From CAZAAW01 sp964483325 (GTDB lineage: Bacteria; Pseudomonadota; Alphaproteobacteria; Rhizobiales; Kaistiaceae): 64,000 nucleotides of DNA. Below are positions 51,974 to 62,285 of the stretch, one piece after another. The stretch is from assembly GCA_964483325.1 (NCBI GenBank), contig CAZAAW010000002.1:124001-188000 (forward strand), written 5' to 3'. The first letter of the stretch is position 1; every line of letters starts with the position of its first letter. The notes under the pieces are model-generated. The model did not search any database. It saw only the letters and a program-made list of their open reading frames with translations, and was not told the origin of the DNA. Both the position numbers and the translations under genes were made by a program.

Positions 51974-52579
51974 TCAGGCCCAGGGGCGCTCGACGGCGAG
52001 CTTCTGCTCGAAGCTGCTGATCGCCGGCGCCTTCTCCATCGTCAGGCCGATGTCGTCGAGGCCGTTCAGCAGGCAGTATTTCTTGAAGCCGTCGATGTCG
52101 AAGCGGATCGTGCCGCCGTCGGGGCCGTGAATTTCCTGCGTTGCCAGGTCGATCGTCAGCGTCGCATTGGCGCCGCGCTCGGCGTCCTCCATGAGCTTGG
52201 CGAGGTCTTCCTTGGACACCGTGATCGGCAGGATGCCGTTCTTGAAGCAGTTGCCGTAGAAGATGTCGGCGAAGGACGTCGAGATGACGCAGCGGATGCC
52301 GAAGTCGAGCAGCGCCCAGGGCGCATGCTCACGCGACGAGCCGCAGCCGAAATTGTCGCCGGCGACGAGAATCTGGGCGTTGCGATAGGCCGGCTTGTTG
52401 AGCACGAAGTCGGGGTTCTCGCTGCCATCCTCACGGTAGCGCATCTCGGCGAAGAGGCCCTTGCCGAGGCCGGTGCGGGCGATCGTCTTCAGGTAATCCT
52501 TCGGGATGATCATGTCGGTGTCGACATTCACCAGCGGCATAGGCGCCGCCACGCCGGTCAGGGTCGTGAATTTCTGCAT
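51974..52579 (-). CDS. leuD: 3-isopropylmalate dehydratase small subunit
   Basis: 201 residues from MQKFTTLTGVAAPMPLVNVD. Aconitase swivel-domain signatures: NVDTDMIIPKDYL, GDNFGCGSSREHAPWAL, SFADIFYGNCFKNGILPI. It acts with LeuC in leucine synthesis. The large subunit gene is about 10 kb away on the other strand (62286), whereas the two are often adjacent. Confidence 0.97.
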   Translation of the reverse strand: MQKFTTLTGVAAPMPLVNVDTDMIIPKDYLKTIARTGLGKGLFAEMRYREDGSENPDFVLNKPAYRNAQILVAGDNFGCGSSREHAPWALLDFGIRCVISTSFADIFYGNCFKNGILPITVSKEDLAKLMEDAERGANATLTIDLATQEIHGPDGGTIRFDIDGFKKYCLLNGLDDIGLTMEKAPAISSFEQKLAVERPWA

Positions 52580-52647
52580 GGGTCCAACATTGGGTCCAAC
52601 TCCTCGGACCGTCCTAGCCGAAGCCTCGGGGCTTGAAAAGGCCGCCC

Positions 52648-53067
52648 TCAGCCGGCGGCCGCCTCGATGGCTTCCATATCCTCGTCGGACAGGCCGAAAT
52701 GATGGCCGATCTCGTGGACGAGGACATGCGTGACGATGTCGCCGACGGTCTCCTCGTGCTCGGCCCAGTAGTCGAGGATCGGCCGGCGGTAGAGCCACAC
52801 CATGTTGGGCAGCCGGCCGGTCAGCGGCGTCGCTGAATCATGCGCCAGCCCGACGCCCTGGAAGAGGCCGAGAAGGTCGAATTCCGATTCGGCGCCAAGC
52901 TCCTCCAGCACATCGTCTTCCGGAAAGTCGGCGACGCGGATGATGACCTCGCCGGCGAGGGCGCGGAATTCGGCCGGCAGCGCCTCCAGTGCGGCGACGC
53001 CGAGGGCGGCGAGGTCATCGAGGGTCGGCGCCGACAGGCGGGCCCAGTCGGGCGGGGTCTCGGTCAT
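52648..53067 (-). CDS. Minimal zincin metallopeptidase-like protein (PF06262 type)
   Basis: 139 residues from MTETPPDWARLSAPTLDDLA. The zinc motif is HVLVHEIGHHFGLSDEDM, the HExxHxxGxSD form of the small bacterial minimal zincins, with the C-terminus a few residues later, as usual. Preceding blocks IIRVADFPEDDVLEEL and MVWLYRRPILDYWAEHEETV are typical. Proteolytic activity is not established for the family. It is cytoplasmic by lack of signal. Confidence 0.9.
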   Translation of the reverse strand: MTETPPDWARLSAPTLDDLAALGVAALEALPAEFRALAGEVIIRVADFPEDDVLEELGAESEFDLLGLFQGVGLAHDSATPLTGRLPNMVWLYRRPILDYWAEHEETVGDIVTHVLVHEIGHHFGLSDEDMEAIEAAAG

Positions 53068-53266
53068 GGCATTGTCTCGAACGGCTGGTTCCGGGCGGTT
53101 TTCGGCCTTGCGTGATTTTGCCTGGTGATCCGCCGCATCGCTACAGGTCCGCGACCGCCAGGGCAAACGGTCATGGCGCCGCTCAAGGTGTGGCGGAACG
53201 CCGGCGATCGGCTATGGAAGGTAGCCGGCCGGCTCCGCGGCGCGGCCAATCAGGGAGGAATTCCGG

Positions 53267-53716
53267 ATGTACCGCATCAATGCGAAAGTGGCGCTGGCCG
53301 CCGTCGTCGGCCTTGCCGGCGGCGTGCTGGCGACGCTGACCGTCGGCAGCTTCGGCCTCGAGCCGCCGGCGCCGATCGCTGTCTATAGCGGCGGCGAGAC
53401 GGTTCTCGGGCAGCCCCTGGCCTATCCGGCGGGAACGCCGAAGCTGACGGCATCCGTCGTCATCGTGCCGCCCGGCACCGCCGGCGCCTGGCATGTCCAT
53501 CCGGTTCCCCTCTTCGGCTACATCCTGCAGGGCGAAGTGACGCTCGACTACGGCTCGAAGGGCACCAAGGTGTTCAAGGCCGGCGATGCGCTGCTGGAGG
53601 CGCAGGACTGGCCGCATCGTCCCGTCAACAACGGTACGGAAGAGGTGCGTATCCTGGCGGTCTCGCTGGGTGCGGACGGCGCCGCCAATTCCGAACCGGC
53701 CGCCGGCCCGCAATAG
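53267..53716 (+). CDS. Exported cupin-domain protein
   Basis: 149 residues: an N-terminal hydrophobic signal or anchor (VALAAVVGLAGGVLATLTVG) and a single cupin_2 barrel with motif 1 AWHVHPVPLFGYILQGEVTL and motif 2 DALLEAQDWPHRPVNNG. The metal ligands would be the His residues of WHVHP and WPHRPVN. GGAGGAA precedes the ATG. Substrate unknown. Confidence 0.88.
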   Translation: MYRINAKVALAAVVGLAGGVLATLTVGSFGLEPPAPIAVYSGGETVLGQPLAYPAGTPKLTASVVIVPPGTAGAWHVHPVPLFGYILQGEVTLDYGSKGTKVFKAGDALLEAQDWPHRPVNNGTEEVRILAVSLGADGAANSEPAAGPQ

Positions 53717-53793
53717 CGCACCGGCGGAAAGCCGGAACCGATCCGTTCCGGACAGGTTGCGTATCCGGCAAAGATGCGGAGGAGAGACGATCC

Positions 53794-54147
53794 ATGACCT
53801 ATGTTGACGGTTTCCTGCTGGCCGTGCCCAAGGCCAGGCTTGACGAATATCGCGACATCGCCCGCCAGGCCGGCGAGATCTGGCGCGAATATGGCGCCCT
53901 TTCCTATGTCGAATGCGTTGCCGACGACGTTCCCGACGGCGAGGTGACGTCCTTTCCCATGGCCGTGAAGAAGAAGGACGACGAAGTGGTCGTCTTTTCC
54001 TGGATCACCTACGAGTCGCGCGAGAAGCGGGACGAGATAAACGGCAAGGTCATGGCCGATCCGCGCCTGAAGATGGACATGGAAACCATGCCCTTCGACG
54101 GCAAGCGCATGATCTATGGCGGTTTCCGGCCGATCGTCGAAATGTAG
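53794..54147 (+). CDS. DUF1428 family protein
   Basis: 117 residues, a dimeric alpha/beta-barrel type fold. Signatures: MTYVDGFLLAVPKARLDEYR, IWREYGALSYVECVADDVPD, VVFSWITYESREKRDEI, MPFDGKRMIYGGFRPIVE. Function unknown; widespread small cytosolic protein. GGAGGAGAGACGATCC before the ATG is a good ribosome site. A perfect palindromic terminator follows. Confidence 0.93.
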   Translation: MTYVDGFLLAVPKARLDEYRDIARQAGEIWREYGALSYVECVADDVPDGEVTSFPMAVKKKDDEVVVFSWITYESREKRDEINGKVMADPRLKMDMETMPFDGKRMIYGGFRPIVEM

Positions 54148-54154
54148 AAATGGT

Positions 54155-54182
54155 GCTCCCGGCCACCCGGGTGGCCGGGAGC
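54155..54182. terminator. Perfect 28-nt palindrome between convergent genes
   Basis: GCTCCCGGCCACCC followed by its exact reverse complement, giving a 28-nt palindrome. Located between the DUF1428 stop and the exonuclease stop, it probably works as a bidirectional terminator, though no T-run follows. Confidence 0.65.
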
Positions 54183-54186
54183 TCGT

Positions 54187-55038
54187 TCAGGGGCGTTTCG
54201 CGCCGGCGCTGAGAGCCGAGAGCCGTTCAGCAAGGGCGTTGAGTTCCTGCGCCCGCGCCCAGGCGGCAGCGTCCGCCCAGCGCGGCTCCATGTCGGGCAA
54301 AGGCGGGATCGGCGCGGCGCGGTCCATGGTGGCGATCCGGCGATAGAGGCGCAGGTCCTCCGCCTGGCCGGCGAAGCGTCCGGCGGCAAGGGCGTCCTCG
54401 AGCGAGGGATAGCGCTCCAGGAGGCTGGCGGCGCCGATGGCACCGACCCCCTTGGCGCCGGGGATCTTGTCCGACGGATCGCCACGCAGGGCGATGAAGT
54501 CGGGGACCTGATGGGGTTCGACGCCGTAGCGGGCGCGGACTTCGGCCGGGCCGATGCGCTCCATGGCGCCGGCCTTGACCGGAAACACCACCGTTGTCCG
54601 CTCCGACGCGAGCTGGAAGGAATCGCGGTCGCCGCTGGCGACGATGGTGCGCCCGCCGCGCGCCTCTTCGGCGGCGACGCCGGCAGCCAGGAAATCATCC
54701 GCCTCGTAGCCGGCCGCCTTGCCGATGGCGAAGCCGCAGGCGGTGACGAATTGCGGCAGCAGGGCGAGCTGCTCCAGGAGCTCCGGGGCGAATTCGCGGC
54801 CGCCCTGATAGCCGGGCAGGGCGAGATGGCGATAGGTCGGGGCGTCGAGCGTGTCCCAGCCGACGAGGATAGCGCGCGGCTTCTCCGCCTCGTAGAGGCG
54901 GATCAGGTAATTGGCAAAGCCGACGATGGCGTTGCCCATGCGGCCGCCGGCCCGCTTGATGGTCTTCGGCACGGCGTGAAAGGAGCGATGGCTGAACGAG
55001 TCGCCGTCGATGACGAGCAGCGGACGGGTCTCGGCCAT
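54187..55038 (-). CDS. Stand-alone 5'-3' exonuclease (flap endonuclease-like)
   Basis: 283 residues, the 5'-3' exonuclease/FEN fold without a polymerase. Acidic metal sites: LLVIDGDSFSHRSFHA, GYEADDFLAAGV and VASGDRDSFQLA. The helix-hairpin-helix DNA-binding part reads IALRGDPSDKIPGAKGVG. It is shorter at the C-terminus than the PolA exonuclease domain. Likely a repair or primer-removal accessory. A separate polA is not in the window. Confidence 0.9.
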   Translation of the reverse strand: MAETRPLLVIDGDSFSHRSFHAVPKTIKRAGGRMGNAIVGFANYLIRLYEAEKPRAILVGWDTLDAPTYRHLALPGYQGGREFAPELLEQLALLPQFVTACGFAIGKAAGYEADDFLAAGVAAEEARGGRTIVASGDRDSFQLASERTTVVFPVKAGAMERIGPAEVRARYGVEPHQVPDFIALRGDPSDKIPGAKGVGAIGAASLLERYPSLEDALAAGRFAGQAEDLRLYRRIATMDRAAPIPPLPDMEPRWADAAAWARAQELNALAERLSALSAGAKRP

Positions 55039-55069
55039 GCGGTGTCCTTTTCCGGTCGCGGAATGATCG

Positions 55070-56620
55070 TCAGGGCGTCGCCGGAAGCAGAAAATCGCCT
55101 TCCCGGCCCGGCGCCGCGACGGCCGGTCCGTGCTGGACCATGACCGGCGGCTTGGCGCCGCGCGGCAGATATACCACCTCGGTCATCATGCCGGCCATCA
55201 TGTGATAGAGATTGTGGCAGTGGAACAGCCAGGCGCCGGCATTGTCGGCGTCGAAGGCGATGCTCACCGTCTCCGCCGGCGGCACGTCGACAGTGTCGCG
55301 CATGGCGCCGGCAACGGCGCGGCCGTTGATGCCGACCACCTGGAAGGCATGGCCATGCAGATGCATGGGATGGGCGGTGTCGGTGTCGTTGAGGAGGTCG
55401 ATGGCGACGCGCTGGTCGAGATGCGACCAGAGCGGCCGATGGGCGGCCCATACCTTGTCGTCGAGCGACCAGACATAGGCGGTCATGTCGCCGGTCAGCC
55501 GGACCTGGAAGCGGATGTCGGCCGGCCGCTGCGCCAGCGGCTTCAGCGCCACGAGCTGCTGCTCGAGGGAAAGATCGACAGGCGGCACAGCGATGCTGCA
55601 CAGGCCGCCGAGACGCGGCACCGTCGCGCCGGCGGTGGCGAGGACGATGCCGGTGCGGATGCGGTCGCCCTGCCGGATGGCGAAGATCGGATAGGCGCCC
55701 TGTCCGGGCGGCAGCTCGATGCGGATGTCGAGGCGCTGGCCCATGGCCATCGGGAAGCGCTCGCCGGCGACCGGCACGACCGGCAGGCCGTCGGCGGCCA
55801 CCACCGTTCCCTTCAGCCCGGCGAGGTCGAGCCAGAAGGCGGTGGCGCTGGCGGCATTGATGACCCGCAGGCGCACCCGCCCGCCGGGCTCGACGCGCAC
55901 CACGTCCGGGTCGTCGAGCGTCCGGTCATTGGCGAGATAGGCGTCGAAATCGGTGTCGTGGAGATGGATGCCCGGCGCCCGCTCGGCGCGGGCATTGAGG
56001 GTCCAGGTCCGGTAGTTCAGCCCGCGCAGCCGCCCGGCCGGCGCCTCGACCATGGCGCCCATGACGCCGTGGTCGGTGACCATGCGGCCCGTCATCTCGG
56101 CCAGCAGTTCCGCCGGATCGCGGAAGGTGAAATCATGCAGCAGGACCACGACTTCCTGCTCGTCCGCCTGGACGTCCTCGCGGGTGCGGACGATCAGCGG
56201 CGCCGCCAGCAGCTGCTGCTCCTGAAAGCCGGAATGGGAGTGCATCCAGTGCGTGCCCGGCGCCGGCGCGAAGTCGTAGTCGGCGCTGTCGCCCGGCTCG
56301 ATCAGCGGCACGCCGTGCAGGGCGACGCCGTCCTGGTCCTGTGGCGGCGTCATGCCGTGCCAGTGGATGATTGTCGGGTCGAAGAGGCGGTTGACGACGC
56401 GTACCCGGAAGCGCTCGTCGGGTCCGAGCGTCAGGCCCTGACGGCCGTCCGGGCCGCTGATGCCGAAGACTGTCGCCGCCTTGCCGTTGATGTCGAGGGT
56501 GCGGCGCTCGGCCGTCAGCGTCGCCGGGCTGGCGCCGGCGCGCCCGGCGGGTAGCAGCAGCCCGCCGGCAACGGCGGCGGTGCCGGCAAGGAACTGCCGG
56601 CGCGACAGCGCAGACGACAT
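55070..56620 (-). CDS. Tat-exported multicopper oxidase
   Basis: 516 residues. Tat signal MSSALSRRQFLAGTAAVAGG at the start. All four copper-binding blocks are present: IIHWHGMTPP, HWMHSHSGFQ, HPMHLHGHAF and WLFHCHNLYHMMAGM, giving type 1, 2 and 3 centres with a Met axial ligand. It couples oxidation of metal ions or phenols to oxygen reduction in the periplasm. The Met-rich CopA/CueO-type insert is not evident, so a copper-resistance role is not certain. Confidence 0.92.
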   Translation of the reverse strand: MSSALSRRQFLAGTAAVAGGLLLPAGRAGASPATLTAERRTLDINGKAATVFGISGPDGRQGLTLGPDERFRVRVVNRLFDPTIIHWHGMTPPQDQDGVALHGVPLIEPGDSADYDFAPAPGTHWMHSHSGFQEQQLLAAPLIVRTREDVQADEQEVVVLLHDFTFRDPAELLAEMTGRMVTDHGVMGAMVEAPAGRLRGLNYRTWTLNARAERAPGIHLHDTDFDAYLANDRTLDDPDVVRVEPGGRVRLRVINAASATAFWLDLAGLKGTVVAADGLPVVPVAGERFPMAMGQRLDIRIELPPGQGAYPIFAIRQGDRIRTGIVLATAGATVPRLGGLCSIAVPPVDLSLEQQLVALKPLAQRPADIRFQVRLTGDMTAYVWSLDDKVWAAHRPLWSHLDQRVAIDLLNDTDTAHPMHLHGHAFQVVGINGRAVAGAMRDTVDVPPAETVSIAFDADNAGAWLFHCHNLYHMMAGMMTEVVYLPRGAKPPVMVQHGPAVAAPGREGDFLLPATP

Positions 56621-56715
56621 GGGCGCCCTCCTGATGGCGGCAGGTCCGGCGCCATTCTACCCGGTGTACGGCCGCTGAAAACCCGGCCGCGACGCGGCGC
56701 ATCGGCACGCCGGCA

Positions 56716-56744
56716 TTGACTTTTCGGCGCCGATCCGGCTATTG
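56716..56744 (+). promoter_or_regulatory. Probable ffh promoter
   Basis: TTGACT at 56716-56721 and CTATTG at 56739-56744 with a 17-bp spacer, about 150 bases before the ffh ATG, leaving room for a structured leader. Confidence 0.5.
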
Positions 56745-56790
56745 GCCGCCGACTCTCATCCTGTTGAGACGACGAAAACCGAGCCGCCGA

Positions 56791-56882
56791 CCGGGACCCG
56801 ATCCCGGAGGTCAACGTCCGCCAGCGCGTTGCGCCCGCGGGCGCCGTATCCCATTTTGGGGTCCAGATCATTCCTCTGGACC
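56791..56882 (+). promoter_or_regulatory. Structured ffh leader, candidate ffh RNA motif
   Basis: Hairpins CCGGGA/TCCCGG (56791-56807), GCGCCC/GGGCGC (about 56831-56844) and a perfect 8-bp stem GGTCCAGA/TCTGGACC with a 7-nt loop (56860-56882) that ends 12 bases before the ATG. A conserved leader named the ffh motif was described upstream of alphaproteobacterial ffh genes; position and proximity to the start fit, but the consensus was not compared base by base. Confidence 0.55.
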
Positions 56883-56894
56883 TGGACACAGCGC

Positions 56895-58421
<1,527 letters not shown>

Positions 58422-58477
58422 ACGCAAGACCTCAAGAGCCAACCAGGGCCGCGCGCGGCCCGATCGTGGAGTAGACA

Positions 58478-58822
58478 ATGTCCCTGAAGATCCGCCTCGC
58501 CCGCGCCGGCGCCAAGAAGAAGCCGTTCTACCGCATCGTCGTCGCCGACAGCCGCGCACCGCGTGACGGCCGCTTCATCGAGAAGCTCGGCACCTTCAAC
58601 CCGCTGCTGCCGGACGACTCGGCCGACCGCGTCAAGCTCGATGCCGAGCGCATCCAGCATTGGCTGTCGGTCGGGGCGCTGCCGACGGACCGCGTCCTGC
58701 GCTTCCTCGCCGCGGCCGGCATCCGCACCCGCGAGCAGCGCAACAATCCGGAGAAGGCGCAGCCGGGTAAGAAGGCGCAGGAACGCGCTGCCACCCGCGC
58801 GACGGCCGGCGCCGAGGGCTGA
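58478..58822 (+). CDS. rpsP: 30S ribosomal protein S16
   Basis: 114 residues beginning MSLKIRLARAGAKKKPFYRI, with DGRFIEKLGTFNPLLP and the HWLSVGALPTDRVLRFL block; the Lys/Ala-rich C-terminal extension is usual in alphaproteobacteria. It follows ffh by 56 bases and precedes rimM, the standard order. Confidence 0.98.
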   Translation: MSLKIRLARAGAKKKPFYRIVVADSRAPRDGRFIEKLGTFNPLLPDDSADRVKLDAERIQHWLSVGALPTDRVLRFLAAAGIRTREQRNNPEKAQPGKKAQERAATRATAGAEG

Positions 58823-58869
58823 GCCCTCGGCCCGACCGGTGCCGCCCGACGGCGTCATGGCGGTTTCCC

Positions 58870-59382
58870 ATGGCGGATTCCATCGTCATTGCCCGGATCG
58901 GCGCTCCGCATGGCGTGCGGGGCGAGGTCCGGCTGAAGCTGTTCGCGGCGGACCCGGCGGCGCTGCAGGATTACGGTCCGCTGCGGTCGCGCGACGGGCG
59001 TGAATTCACCGTCACCGCCATGCGCCCGGCAAGCGGGGCGTCGCCCGACATGCTGGTCGTGCGCCTAGCCGGCGTCGCCGACCGCACGGCGGCGGAAGCG
59101 CTGACCAATCTCGACCTCATGGTCGACCGCGACCGGCTGCCGCCGCCGGACGAGGACGATTTCTACCAGGCCGACCTGATCGGGCTTGCCGCCATGACCG
59201 CCGACGGCGCCCGCCTCGGCACCATTATCGCGGTGCCCAATTATGGGGCGGGAGATCTCCTGGAGATCGCCCCGCCGCAGGGGCAGACGCTGCTCGTTCC
59301 CTTCACGCGCGCCATCGTGCCGGTGGTCGACATCGCCGGCGGACGGGTGGTGATCGATCCGCCGGAGGGCCTGCTTGACTGA
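58870..59382 (+). CDS. rimM: Ribosome maturation factor RimM
   Basis: 170 residues. N-terminal RimM domain (IVIARIGAPHGVRGEVRLKL), linker, and the PRC-barrel (DDFYQADLIGLAAMTADGAR, VPFTRAIVPVVDIAGGRVVI). It assists 16S 3'-domain processing and binds S19. Its end overlaps the trmD start by 8 bases. Confidence 0.97.
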   Translation: MADSIVIARIGAPHGVRGEVRLKLFAADPAALQDYGPLRSRDGREFTVTAMRPASGASPDMLVVRLAGVADRTAAEALTNLDLMVDRDRLPPPDEDDFYQADLIGLAAMTADGARLGTIIAVPNYGAGDLLEIAPPQGQTLLVPFTRAIVPVVDIAGGRVVIDPPEGLLD

Positions 59383-60097
59383 GCCCGAAGCCGCCGGCGC
59401 GCCGCCCTTTGCCGCGACCGTCCTGACGCTCTTTCCGGAGATGTTTCCCGGACCGCTCGGCATCAGCCTCGCCGGCCGGGCGCTCGAGGACGGGAAGTGG
59501 TCGCTGGAGGTGCGCAACATCCGCGACTCGGCCACCAGCCGGCACCGCAATGTCGACGACACGCCGGCCGGCGGCGGCGCCGGCATGGTGCTGCGCGCCG
59601 ATATCCTCGCCGCTGCCATCGATGCCGCCTCGCCCGCCGGTGACAGCCGACCGCGCTGGCTGATGAGCCCACGCGGCGCGCCGCTGACCCAGGCGATGGT
59701 GCGACAGCTCGCGGCGGGGCCGGGCGTCGTCCTTGTCGCCGGGCGGTTCGAGGGCGTCGACGAGCGGGTGATCGAGGCGCGGCAGCTCATGGAAGTATCG
59801 ATCGGCGACTATGTCCTCTCCGGTGGCGAGCTGGCGGCGATGGTCGTGCTCGATGCCGCCATACGCCTCCTTCCGGGCGTCATGGGCAATGTCGAGTCCG
59901 GCGTGACGGAGAGCTTCGAGGACGGGCTCCTGGAGCATCCGCACTACACCCGGCCGCAGGTCTTCGAAGGCCGGCCGATCCCGGAAATCCTGTTGTCCGG
60001 CGATCATGCCAGGATCGCCGCCTGGCGCCGCGCCGAGGCGGAGGCCCTGACGCGGCGGCGCCGGCCGGACCTCCTTCCTCGCAAGCGTGAGGACTGA
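59375..60097 (+). CDS. trmD: tRNA (guanine37-N1)-methyltransferase
   Basis: 240 residues. SPOUT-fold signatures: ATVLTLFPEMFPGPLG, DDTPAGGGAGMVLRAD, LVAGRFEGVDERVIEA and IGDYVLSGGELAAMVVLDA, the SAM-binding trefoil knot. Methylates G37 to prevent frameshifting. It begins inside rimM and ends just before a sugar O-acetyltransferase gene. Confidence 0.97.
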   Translation: MTEPEAAGAPPFAATVLTLFPEMFPGPLGISLAGRALEDGKWSLEVRNIRDSATSRHRNVDDTPAGGGAGMVLRADILAAAIDAASPAGDSRPRWLMSPRGAPLTQAMVRQLAAGPGVVLVAGRFEGVDERVIEARQLMEVSIGDYVLSGGELAAMVVLDAAIRLLPGVMGNVESGVTESFEDGLLEHPHYTRPQVFEGRPIPEILLSGDHARIAAWRRAEAEALTRRRRPDLLPRKRED

Positions 60098-60098
60098 C

Positions 60099-60656
60099 AT
60101 GCCGAGCGAGATGGAGAAGATGATCGCCGGTGAGCTCTATCGCCCGGGCGACCCGGAAATCCAGGCCGCTGCCACGGCGGCCAAGGCGTGGATGGTGCGC
60201 TACAACGCGTCGCTGGGGCAGGGTGCCCATGAACGGCGCGCGCTGCTGCGCGAACGGCTGGGCGCCGTGGGTCACGGTGCCACCATCCGGCCGCCCTTCC
60301 ACTGCGACTTCGGCAGCAACATCCATGTCGGCGCCAATGTCTTCCTGAACTACAATTGCGTCATCCTCGACGTGGCGCCCGTGACGATCGGCGACGATAC
60401 GCAGATCGGACCGGGCGTGCAGATCTTCGCCGCCGACCATCCGCGCGATCCGGCGTTGCGTGCCGCCGGGCTGGAGCTCGGCCGGCCGGTCACCATCGGG
60501 CGCAATGTCTGGATCGGCGGCGGCGCCATCCTCCTGCCGGGCGTGACGGTCGGCGACGACGCCATCATCGGTGCCGGCAGCGTCGTGACGCGCGACGTCG
60601 CGGTGGGGGCGACAGTCGTCGGCAATCCGGCGCGGCCTGTGCGCGCATCGCCCTGA
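60099..60656 (+). CDS. Sugar O-acetyltransferase (Maa/NodL/LacA type)
   Basis: 185 residues from MPSEMEKMIAGELYRPGDPE, the Maa domain start, followed by the left-handed beta-helix hexapeptide repeats (GSNIHVGANVFLNYNCVILD, IGDDTQIGPGVQIFAADHPR with the catalytic His, VWIGGGAILLPGVTVGDDAI). It transfers acetyl from CoA to the 6-hydroxyl of sugars such as maltose, glucose or oligosaccharides. One base separates it from the trmD stop; it interrupts the usual trmD-rplS neighbourhood. Confidence 0.93.
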   Translation: MPSEMEKMIAGELYRPGDPEIQAAATAAKAWMVRYNASLGQGAHERRALLRERLGAVGHGATIRPPFHCDFGSNIHVGANVFLNYNCVILDVAPVTIGDDTQIGPGVQIFAADHPRDPALRAAGLELGRPVTIGRNVWIGGGAILLPGVTVGDDAIIGAGSVVTRDVAVGATVVGNPARPVRASP

Positions 60657-60799
60657 AACGGCATCACGAAACGGCCATCAGGTTATCGACAAGGCAGATC
60701 AAAACCTGTAAGGAACCGGCCGGTTTTCCCAGACGCAGTTGGCTTGCGGCCGGATCTTCCGTGCGCCGCGCCGGTTTAGCCAGGAAAGGCTCAAGCCCC

Positions 60800-61180
60800 A
60801 TGGACATTATTCAGCAGCTCGAGAAAGAGCAGGCCGAGAAGGTTGCCGCGCAGCGCGCCGTGCCGGAATTCGCGCCCGGCGACACCGTCAAGGTGAACGT
60901 CCGCGTGACCGAAGGGACGCGCACCCGCGTCCAGGCCTATGAGGGGGTCTGCATCGCCCGCTCCGGCGGCGGCCTCAACGAGAGCTTCACCGTCCGCAAG
61001 ATTTCCTACGGCGAGGGCGTCGAGCGCGTCTTCCCGGTCTATTCGCCGCAGATCGACTCCATCCAGGTCGTGCGGCGCGGCAAGGTCCGCCGGGCGAAGC
61101 TTTATTATCTGCGCGCCCTGCGCGGCAAGTCGGCCCGCATCACCGAGAAGCAGGACCGCACCGCCAAGGCCGGCGCCTGA
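60800..61180 (+). CDS. rplS: 50S ribosomal protein L19
   Basis: 126 residues beginning MDIIQQLEKEQAEKVAAQRA, with FAPGDTVKVNVRVTEGTRTR, QAYEGVCIARSGGGLNESFT and RGKVRRAKLYYLR. AGGAAAGG precedes the ATG. The 143-base gap upstream has a 12-nt palindrome AACCGGCCGGTT at 60714-60725. Confidence 0.98.
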   Translation: MDIIQQLEKEQAEKVAAQRAVPEFAPGDTVKVNVRVTEGTRTRVQAYEGVCIARSGGGLNESFTVRKISYGEGVERVFPVYSPQIDSIQVVRRGKVRRAKLYYLRALRGKSARITEKQDRTAKAGA

Positions 61181-61200
61181 TCGGAGCCTGACCCGGCCGC

Positions 61201-62034
61201 TCAGCGGCCGGTTACCACGCCGATGATCGGGCCGAGCGGATAGGCGGAGCCCGCATATCCGAGTTCCGGCGCGAAGAAGCTGGATATCGTGCCGTCGAGG
61301 AACAGCGCGTCGGCGCAGCCGAGGCGATCGCGGAAGAGTTGCGCGAAGGCGTAGAAGGTCACAGGCTCCTCCGACAGGGCGAAGACCGCCGTATGCCGGT
61401 CGCGCATGCCGACGCCGTCGCGGATCTTGCGCGACGTGCCGTCGGCCAGGAAGCGCGGGTGCAGCTTGCCGTCGATGACCAGCATCGGTCCGGACTGGGT
61501 GGCGAAGGCCGCCGCCGGCTTGCGGCGCAGATAGGCGCCGGTCTCGAGGACGCCGCCTTGGCCGTCGCCCCAGTAGAAGACGCCGTTCGGCTTGAGGTGG
61601 AAATTGCCCCAGCCGTTGCGCGTATTGGCCGCCTTCAGCTCGTCGCCGTTCTCGACATAAAGGCCGACCGGTCCGCGGTCGTCATTGTACATGCCGCCAT
61701 TGACGGCGAAGGCGAGCTGCTCGCCGCGCGCCGACAGGGCGTCCGAGAGAGAGCGGAACGAGCCGAAAGGCGCGCCGTCGCCGCTGCGCAGGAAGAGCCG
61801 CAGGTCGGCGGTGCGCAGGTCGATCGTGCACACCGAGTAATGTGCGCCGTCATGGTCGAGGCGCTCGCAGGTGACGCCGGCGGCGGGCTCGGCATGGGCC
61901 GCCGCGGCCGGCAGGGCCAGTCCGGCCAGCATGGCCGCGGCTGCCGCGCGGCGGCTGCGCGGGCTCGCCAGGCCGGCGCATAATGCCGCCAGCGCGGCAA
62001 TTGTCCGGCGTGGTCTGGGCTGATATGAGAACAT
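61201..62034 (-). CDS. Exported phosphodiester glycosidase-like protein (DUF2233/NAGPA)
   Basis: 277 residues: a basic leader and signal peptide (AAMLAGLALPAAAAHAEP, cleavage near 48), then the DUF2233 domain: FAVNGGMYNDDRGPVGLYVE, NFHLKPNGVFYW, ATQSGPMLVIDGKLHP, DGTISSFFAPEL. NAGPA-domain proteins remove blocking groups from sugar phosphodiesters or act on envelope glycans. It lies convergent to rplS. Confidence 0.9.
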   Translation of the reverse strand: MFSYQPRPRRTIAALAALCAGLASPRSRRAAAAAMLAGLALPAAAAHAEPAAGVTCERLDHDGAHYSVCTIDLRTADLRLFLRSGDGAPFGSFRSLSDALSARGEQLAFAVNGGMYNDDRGPVGLYVENGDELKAANTRNGWGNFHLKPNGVFYWGDGQGGVLETGAYLRRKPAAAFATQSGPMLVIDGKLHPRFLADGTSRKIRDGVGMRDRHTAVFALSEEPVTFYAFAQLFRDRLGCADALFLDGTISSFFAPELGYAGSAYPLGPIIGVVTGR

Positions 62035-62285
62035 TTATGATCTCGGTCGCGGTTTCAGAGGGTTCGGCTCGATTTGCCGGCGGATGCGGTGCGCAGGCGC
62101 GGGCCGGCGTCGCCCTGGACGACCGTGCGCGCCTGCCGTGGCGGTTCCTCGCCCGGCATATGACGGTCGACGGCATCCTTACGGGCGCGCCGACGCGCCC
62201 GGCGAAGGCCGGCTGAACCGATCTGCCGCAGCACCGGTGCATGTGACCGGGTTGCGGTCACCCATCTCCCGGTACGGATACTGCC

